Shown here: piece by piece, positions 34,646 to 43,600 of the stretch
How the letters are laid out: the number at the start of each line of letters is the position of its first letter
Numbering within the stretch: position 1 is the stretch's first letter
Assembly (NCBI GenBank): GCA_012845835.1
Contig: JABAKD010000023.1
Span: 2,739,197-2,803,196, forward strand
Reading direction: 5' to 3'
Source of the DNA: Undaria pinnatifida
Taxonomy: Eukaryota; Sar; Phaeophyceae; Laminariales; Alariaceae
DNA length: 64,000 nucleotides
Translations under genes and position numbers: made by a program
The notes under the pieces: model-generated
Told to the model about the DNA's origin: nothing
Seen by the model: only the letters and a program-made list of their open reading frames with translations
Databases searched by the model: none

Positions 34646-37600
34646 GCTGTTGTTGTTGTCCTTTCTGTTGTTGTTGCTGTTCTCACACTAACTCGCATAA
34701 TCACGTCCGTGGTCACAGGACAGACTCAGTAAGGTATGTATGGATGGAAAAGGCTGTGGCAAAAGGACAACGGGATAGGGACAGTCCCGCTACACGCGAA
34801 TGACCCTGTTGGCTCACACGTACACTCCAAAACGTCCGATGTCCGCCTTGCGAGTTCGTACACCGCGGTATGTTGAAATCACGCATAGAGGAGACGCCAC
34901 CACTTGACCGTAATAGTGAAGATATTGGGCACAATTGAGATACACAGAAAAAAACCCATTAATACACTACCAATGCCCTAAAACCTATGAAATATACAAG
35001 AGGTTCTTGATTCTTGAGTGGTGGCCGAATCTGTGTGGTCGTACACTGCTGGTTATGTATGAAACAACGGCTTTTGACTTGTGAAACTTGGACGGCGAAA
35101 ATATCGGGAGTATAGTACATGTTGTCTTGTACATAGCCTTCAACATGTAGTCTAGTAGCCATGCAGTCAGTCTACCGGCACAGACATTGTGGGGTAGGTT
35201 TGTTTTAGCCGAAAGCACAAGATGTATGGGTGCATGCTCCGGCTTAGAACCATTTTGCCGAGGAAAGGAAGATGGGTCGTTGAGTGTCAAAAAACGTGTG
35301 ATTTGTTGGGGGTAGCTGTATCCATGTCTCTGAAGGAATACCAGATATGAAAGAGTATCAAAGCGCGTCGTCCTATGGATGCTACATGACGTTGCTGTGC
35401 TCGTGGTTGAGATTCGATCGGAAATTGAAAGGCTATCGGCCGTGAAGAGCCTGGGGCAAAGCCGGTCCGCATTGTGTATTTCGCGACAGAAAGCGTTATG
35501 GGTCATGTCAGAAAACGGTGATGGCCGAGGTGTGAAGACGCGGTACAATGTACCGCAAGACGTTGGTATCAAAAACCGGTACGAGGCTGAGTTGACCATT
35601 CAGCGTCGCGGATCGGGTCAGAGACCTCGGTGTGTTCTGCCGTACCTCACGGTGGCGCGGAATGGTGGCGGTATGTTGCGTTAGAACATGATGTACGAGC
35701 AACTACTTTGTCATACATGTACCAATAGTATGGTAGAGGTACCATCAGGAGGCGAGATGCGAGAAAGGCGGCCTCGGCTTCGGTAGGGGGAGGGGGGTGG
35801 TTCTCTGCCAAGGTTGAGGAACTTGATTTTTTGGATCAGCACCTGATTTCACAGCGGACTTCGACCGTGTATATTTGGTCCATCGTAGCAAACACTTTAC
35901 TCGATGGCCTGGATCGGCAAAAAAAGGAGAGTCTTTAGGCAACCCCTTACCGTTTGATGGCATTGCTCACATGCAACAATGTATACAAGTGTACATGTAA
36001 AACGTTTAGTATATTTCCTGCGTAAGAATTGCCAAGTGGAAAGCACACGGAGAACGTCAGGTAGCTATTTCCATTGAAGTCGCCCAGCTCGCAAGGTTGA
36101 TGAAACAGCGGCAATGCTGAACCCTACACGAAAGAGAAACTGGTTCAAGTGCCGGGAGAAAGGAGGGTAAGCCATCTGAGACCACGGCTTGTCCAGACGA
36201 TCGCTGGAGGTAACACGTCTCACCAATCAGGCTTTCCAAAACATTGGATGGCGACACATAACAATCCATGTATATATATATATATGCACACCGGTTAATT
36301 TCTGAGATACAACTAACTTCTGTGTTCAAATAATCAATAGCGACAGTGCAAACAATCTCCTCTGCTCTTTGTGGCGTGTGCGGCAGGTTTCTGCTCGGGC
36401 TCCTGAACGGCGTGATCGTGGTGTCTCGGACACTTGTTTCAGAAGTGTGTGGCAGTGAGCACGAGACCGTCGGCATGGGAGTCGTCACGAGTGAGTGTCC
36501 ACGCGACATTGTCTCGATCAAACATTCTCGCCGCTCACACACCGAGTCAGTTCACCGATGCCGCATGAGCTGAGCAATTGTCTTGGTGTCTTAGGGTTGC
36601 TTTATCTCATTATTCCACTTCAGAGACAAGAAGATCAACGGTGCTAAACGTTCTCGGAAGGAATGACGGTTCGCCAAATTGTGTGTGCCTACCAACAAAC
36701 ACAGCCACACCCACCAATTTACCCACGCAGCCGCCCACTTACCCACCCACCCACCCCCACCAACCTACCAACCGGCATACGCACTTCCTCCCCTTCCCAC
36801 GGTCACCGTTTTCGATTTCTTGTCATGGCGTTATAAAACACGTCCAGCTTCCTGGGCGGTCGGAGGGATTCTAGGACCTGGCGTTGGTGGACTGTTGGCA
36901 GAGCCAGCGACATATCACCCTGCCACGTTCTCACAACACGGGCTATTCGGGAGGTGAATGCCTCGGCGTTGTTGTATATCGATCGGGTATGGCAATGGTC
37001 GATGCTGCTACTAGATTAGGCATACTCGAGCGGCAACGGAGAGTATGGCATATCTGCCCCAGCGACCTATCGGTGTTTCTCAGACCCGCTGCATCCATTA
37101 CTAAATACTGTACATCAAAGTGATTTGGCAGAATACGTAGTTGATGCCCTCCACGGTGCTGCAGTGTATCAATGTTTTTAGTGGCTGTACTACTATGAGC
37201 TCGATACCTAACTAAAACAAAACCAAAGCAAAAAACGAATTGCGATCTGACTCACAATTGGATGTCGTACCTGTGCAACAGATTATCAGCATCGCCTGAT
37301 ATGGCAGGATGTTTTCCATTTCTAAATACCGTTGGGATGGAAACAAAACAATTGCATTCAAGCGCGCGCGAACGTTGGAAATCAAAGCCAGCCAACCCAC
37401 GAACCAAGTAGGTTGCAAACTGATAGAAATTGCAGGACAGGCCTGAAAGGGGTAGCCTGTGATAGCGACGTTCGTTGGTCCAGCATTAGTATTGTCTATG
37501 GTTTCCTACGGCACTTCTACCCAGCCAGGGTCAGCAGGTCGTTTGCACCCTACCCAAAGGAAAACGAGTGTGGGAATCGAACGATGTAGCTGATAGCACG

Positions 37601-40600
37601 TCAGTGCAATTGCCTCGTCAGCCTTTCAAATCTCTTCCAAACCATGCAAGTACTACCGTGAAACCCCCGACTTAAGAGCACCTCATGACGGGGAAAAGCA
37701 AGCATTTAGAACTACACACTGGTTGATCTTATCCGTACTTGGCTAAGACATGGATACTTTGTTGTATATGACTGGGCATGCCTTTTCGACCACTTTTAAG
37801 TCCCGTCTGCTCGTATCTCGCGGGTGCTGGTGCGACGTAGGATGCAAGCAAAACGCTTTGGCCAACATGGTTTCCTGAGTAACTGGGGTTGTGTGAAATG
37901 TAAACCTCCTCAAACGAAGAGCCTCAAGATTACGGGAACGGTACGGGTGGGAAACCCTTTTCATTCAATACTTGGTTTGAGCCTCTTAAACCACTGACTC
38001 TCCTCTTCACAGACAAATACACGTTAGGCGATTTGTCTGACGGAGCGTAGCTAACCAATCCATCGAGAACGAAAATGAAAAAAAGAAAAAAGACATGACG
38101 GAAGTCTATGACAGCAAGGTTCAGGAATGTCACTCGCGCCAGTGATCCCGAACCACGTGAAAAAAAGATCCCAAAAGGCACACCCCTAACGTAGCATTGA
38201 TCTCACCGTCCACCGTATAGTATGTGTAATAATTACTGCATTATTTGGTACAACCTGATTAAACTGTACACGAACGGCATGCTGGAAAGGAGAAAGTCTC
38301 TGCACGCGTTATTTTCCTCTCTTTGTCCGCTATTAATGGATGTCCAGTTCCGACCCGGTTCTTCAATCAGTGTCTAAGATGATACCATACCACTGTAACA
38401 TATAAAAAACACCCATATCGCTTGAGTTTCTCACACGACACCGAAACACCCAACAGGTACCCCTATATTCTGCCTAACCTGGTTGGGGCTGGCTTGTCAT
38501 TCCTAGCGCTACCGCTGGTGCTGTGCTCTCTGAAGGGCCCCCAGTTAACGGGAAGCGGCTTCACCACAACGTGAGTTCTACTCCTATTGGTGCTCCCGGT
38601 GCTGTTGTGGAGTAACCTTTCGCGGGTTCCAAAAGAGATTGGGCTTCAGATAGTTGGAAAGTGCTCCGAGCACAGCGCCACACACTCGTTGTTAGAATCA
38701 ATTCCAAAACGCTCCAGAGACGAAGGCGTGAAACGCGGTGTTCCCATGGGGAACGGAGCGGGAGTACCTTACTACTAAAATGCCCCGTACATTAGTAGGG
38801 TATACCGGCACCTTAAAAACAACGGGCACATCCCGGGAGAGGGTTGTTTTTCCCTGCCTCCTTTGCAATAGGTGGGAGACACTCCCGGTGCTGATCAAAG
38901 ACTTCAACGCGCTCACGTTGCTCCCCCGGGCTACAGTAGCACCTGCGCGCCAATCGCCAAGATACACACAACATCGTATTGTAAACTGGAAAAACGTTTG
39001 ACGCCCAACACCAACTCGGCAATATACCTGTGCCACCTGTCCACTTGCCACGATTATCTTGCTCGCCGTTACATACCCATGCGTACCCAGAAGTTGAAGG
39101 TCGGCAGTCGCTTGCCTTGAATGGCGTCCCCAAGCACCACACCAGACAGCGCTCTCGAGCCCTAGTCTCCGTGCAAAGTACGTGATGTGATAATTTTGGC
39201 TGCCAACTCGAACGCCGCAAAATGCTGCTTGGTGTACTGCAGCGTTGTTTCTGCGGGCAGCCAATCCCTTCATGCAGGAAGGTGTTTGTAGCGGTGGTGC
39301 CGTGTATTGTTTATTCGGTGCAAAGTGGCGCCTAGACGGCAAAATTTGCCGCCTTCGTTACGGAGGGCATGGACTACAACCGTAACATTTCATCGTGGGG
39401 CCTCTGAATGTCGCAATCAAGCCTCGTTCGTGCTGTTGTACATCGCCTGGCTGACACAAGTGAGAAAATATTACTTTGATCCAATGTCATTCTTATTCAA
39501 TTGTCTTGAAGAAGAAAACTGTCGAGGGAGTCACTAGCGTAGGTAGATATTGGCAACAGAAGTGATGTTTTTGATGATCGGCCTACACTGTTTCCCTACT
39601 GACAACGCCCCCTCCCAAACCCCACGCATTCTCCCTCTGAAAGCGATGCTCTGTTGGCTTGGTTTTCTTCCTGGCGCTGCTTCGTCGGCGGCATTGGCGG
39701 CGGCAAATTTTTTCAACGCGAGTGTGATGGTGGTGGCAACGGCAATGAGTGCGGAGCCCGCGTAAAGTATGTGTCGATGCATGAGCCGGAATCCCCGCGG
39801 ACGCGAGATGACTCTGATATCCCAAAGCGGTCCAAAGTACCGCAGGAGGTGCTACCTACGGTGATGCCTCCGCAAGTCGAAACGGAGGGATCAAACCAAT
39901 GTGCACATGTGATCGAGCAGGACCAAAGGAAAGTCGAGCCGGAAAGCTTGCTGGCTCAAGGCAACATCCGACTTCTCCTGCTCATAAGTGGAATATATGC
40001 GGTACGGTGCGGTGTGCAGCTGTTTAAGGGCTTTACTCGCTACGGTTGGGTTGGATCAGCGTGTTGGGCACAGAACCGACTCATGTGGCTCACACACGTA
40101 GAACAGCTTTCTGTATGTTTGATGAAAAACCCGTGAAAGGTAGGCCAAGGCTACGGTAGGGCGGAATTTGCCCACATGGTCACTGTTAGACTTGGACCAC
40201 TCGCACTCGCTCAAGCGACTCAGAACCTCGCGGACAGGAAGACCTTGGGCGAATGGTTTGGTGCATCGTAGCCTACGATTCCATGGCGGATGCACGCGGC
40301 ACAATGTAAACCTCTCGAAAGCCTAGGATACCAAAGGAACAGCGGGATCATTCTCTCGAAAGACCGCGAGCCACTGCAGAACGTGTCAATCAATGAGTGA
40401 TCCCTTTACTGTAGCCTGGCAATTGCCGTCTAGGCGGGGATAGAGCTTAGTGTAGCGCTCGAGTGCTAGAGTACCTCTCGCTCTCTTTTCGGGGAGTTCA
40501 GATACAATCTAGGAGCTGTTTGATGTACCTTCTGCTGAGTAAACGAGACTCGTTGACAGGCCGGTTCAAGATGTACTGCGCAAACCGTTTCCGCGCCCAA

Positions 40601-43600
40601 GGTCCCCGTTTGCTTCAAATCCACCCCTAAAAACTTGCAACACCATCAAAGGCCATTGCGTTTTTTTTTTGTCCCTATATTTGGTGTTCACATGATTTTT
40701 GCGTGCTCGTTGGAACAGAACCCCCCCCTGGATCCGATATGTAATTGTCGGCGGATTAGTCAAAGTTTGACAAGACACACTTATGTCGAGCATTCGGCAA
40801 CGGTTGACAGCACGCGTTTGCAAAACATCGGTGCGTTTGATTAGTCAAAGTTTGACAAGACACTCTTTGTCGAGCATTCAGCAACGGTTTATGACAGCAC
40901 GCGTTTGCAAAACATCGGGGTGCGTTTGATTAGTCAAAGTTTGACAAGGCACTCTTTGTCGAGCATTCGGCAACGGTTCATGACAGCACGCGTTTGCAAA
41001 ACATCGGTGCGTTTCTTAAAAAATCGCCTTGAATTGGAAGTTTTCACGTTGTTGCCAGAATCATTAACAGTTTTTGTACTTTTTGTGGACGGGTCGGCGT
41101 AGGATCGACAGTGGGCGTAAAATGCGACCACCATACTGGTTCGACGCAGTCATTTCTTGCAGACATATGTACCAGAGTCCCCGACCGTTCACTTGTAAGC
41201 CGCGTTCTTATTTTGGTTGACATCACCAGGTTCCAACCCCGCAAGGGGTTTTAATTACAGATTAACTCGCCAAAAATCCGAGAACACCAGCTGGCGTTAT
41301 TCGATTTTTGTCGACGAGCGTAATCCGCTGAGAAGTGGGAGTGTTTCATGCTAGTAAATATGTGCACGATAAAGTGAAGGCACGTGCGGACGGTTGTGCA
41401 GAATGTCGTTGATGGTATAATCTCTTACGAGTTGAGCCGGAGAGTGCAACGATTGATTGGAAGCAGAAGGTCAATATACAATGAACTAGAACAAATGGAA
41501 TCCTCCCGGTCTGAACAACTGGCGACAAGGATGACTGCTTCTTATGAAAGCCCCTAACTAGGAGATATTGGCCTCACAGTCGGCGCATGCACGGTCGACA
41601 TACAGTTGACACCGTTTTCGCCACCCATAGGACCTAAAAAACTAATCTGGCAATGTCGCGCTCTTCCGGTGTTCATGGAGACCTGCATGTTGCAAAAATT
41701 GTGACATTCTAGCAGATAATACAAGCGCCTTTTGCGCGTGGGAAGAGCTGGGCATTTAGCGCAAACCAGCCGGGAAGGGAATTTCGTACACCAAGCACCC
41801 GGCAAACGTGTAACTCTTTCCGTGTTATAGCACATACCTTTTTTGAATGTGTGGTACCGTTAAAGTTGTCGCTTGCCGCGAATGATAACACCTATACCTT
41901 AAAACGTATGATACTGTTCTCGGCGATCCATTGCTGCTGTTCGCGCTCCTCAGTTCGTATACTCTGGGTTCGACGAGGTCTATCCTCTGTGGGCCTTGGC
42001 TAGCGCCGCTAAGGGGGGGCTTGATTGGTCAACTCCTCAAATCGGAAAGGTGGGTGTGTGTTGCGTTGTTGGACGTGCTGCGATAGAGGCTCGGTACTAT
42101 ATGGTCCCCTATAACCCCGGTTGAATAGTGCCCGTTGCGCGCCGTAGAGCTGGTGAAATTGTTGGACACATGGTAACCACCCGTAGTTGCCGAGGATTCG
42201 ACATTGTGCTGTTTATCGCGGCGATGGCGACGGCATTTCCATATGACAAATATCGGAATTATATAGAACCCACTGCTGTTGGACTCTCTGGCCAAGCTAC
42301 CTCTAACCGACAGGGTTCCCCCAACCGACTGTGGAAGTACAGCACCCAGCATATTGGAAACCCTTTGTCGATTCGTATACGTTACAGGTTTCGTTACATG
42401 GCTAATCTAAGAGCTTGTTCATCGGTTTCAGATTTCACGTTTTCATCAAGGTGCATAAGGTAGTGGGTCTATCTCCGGGAGTGGAGACCTTCAGAACGTT
42501 TTATTTGGCTGGCTAACGTGGAATGCGTGCCAAGCAGTCGCTGTCGCATTGTCCAAACAGAAACCATCTACGATAAAGGTGCTTATGTGAGGCGGTAGTG
42601 TGCCGAAAGAGTAAAATATTCTCATACTATGGGAATACGCTTACTCATTCCGGGACGTCAATGCAACTGTTCAGTCGCGCTATTAATAATACAGAAGGGT
42701 CGTGACGCGGTAGGTTTACAATAGTGTGTGTGTGAGAACGACGCACATTCAATGGTTGACGATAAAAAGGACGATGATGATATATTATGACGATGATAGC
42801 GGTGATGATCTTAAAGATGGCGATTATGCTGGTAACGAAGCTGGTGGTGGGGACGATGATGACGATGATGATGACGGCGACGTTGAAAACTCTGCTACTG
42901 TTGCCAATGATAACGTTACGGGTAAGGATGACGACCATGTTGAAATTGACGAATTTTAGGACGACGGTGACGACGATCGTGCGTATCATGGGTACAAGTC
43001 GATTCAGTCCGGGTTCCTCGCCTGTCAATTTCACCACCCAATCCACCGCGACAAACTGGTCAGGTTTTTCTTTCCTGCGGATTTTTGGTGCTGGCGTTGG
43101 AGACATTGGTCGTGCCGTACGTCACGCCTTGGTTGGGTGTCAAGAGGTCTCAAAGGATAGGATCAATGGTCGAGGTCCCGATGTATATATTGCTCCCCAT
43201 GCTCTCCCGGGCGGCTAACAGCGACGGGTTGCCAATTTTCTTCGCCTCGGTGACCCTGTTGGTGATCTGCTACGCTGGTTCGAACGCGGTGGGTGATTTG
43301 ACTGACTTAAGGCGATCTAATTTAGGGATAGCACGAACACAATGACTCGGATGATGCCAATCTACTTACTTTGTTATCGATCTGTCTCCATTAATGGCAC
43401 CAGATGGGCGGCGATGCTAGCGGAGAGTTCATGCGGAGTCCACGGGTGTGGTTGTGTCGGTGTCGGTTGTGCTTGGAGAATCGCTAGACACAATACATGA
43501 CAACGTTGAGTCGTTCTACGATAGCCCCCCCCCAAGTTTTCTTCAACGAAATCGCCGGTCTTGAAACCAGCTCCCAGCCGTCCCTCTTAAAATACGGTGT

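Larger units (their letters stand above)
21639..36386 (+). other. Giant intron 2 of the transporter gene (14.7 kb)
   Basis: It is defined by the in-phase junction of exon 2 (donor GTGATG) and exon 3 (acceptor GGCAG). It contains three copies of a coding-like minus-strand repeat, a SINE-like copy, several family A copies, a SINE-1 copy, a TIR element, a large inverted repeat and microsatellites. It contains no gene that I can recognise. Stretches 21640-23600, 25690-27090, 30070-30720 and 30840-31015 hold nothing I can assign. Confidence 0.8.

Noticed and set aside
34344-34691. Poly-Val/Leu open frames
   Set aside because: They come from the (TTG)n microsatellite.
34985-35599. A 204-codon minus-strand open frame
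   Set aside because: It lies in one arm of a large inverted repeat and the following sequence; the frame closes early in the other arm and no domain is recognised.
39654-40136. A single 160-codon gene
   Set aside because: Its useful part is exon 6 of the MFS transporter; the downstream portion after the GTACGG donor is intron.
42726-43218. Asp-rich and Met/Thr-rich open frames
   Set aside because: They come from GAT/GAC runs within intron 7, and one of them runs through exon 8 in the wrong frame.
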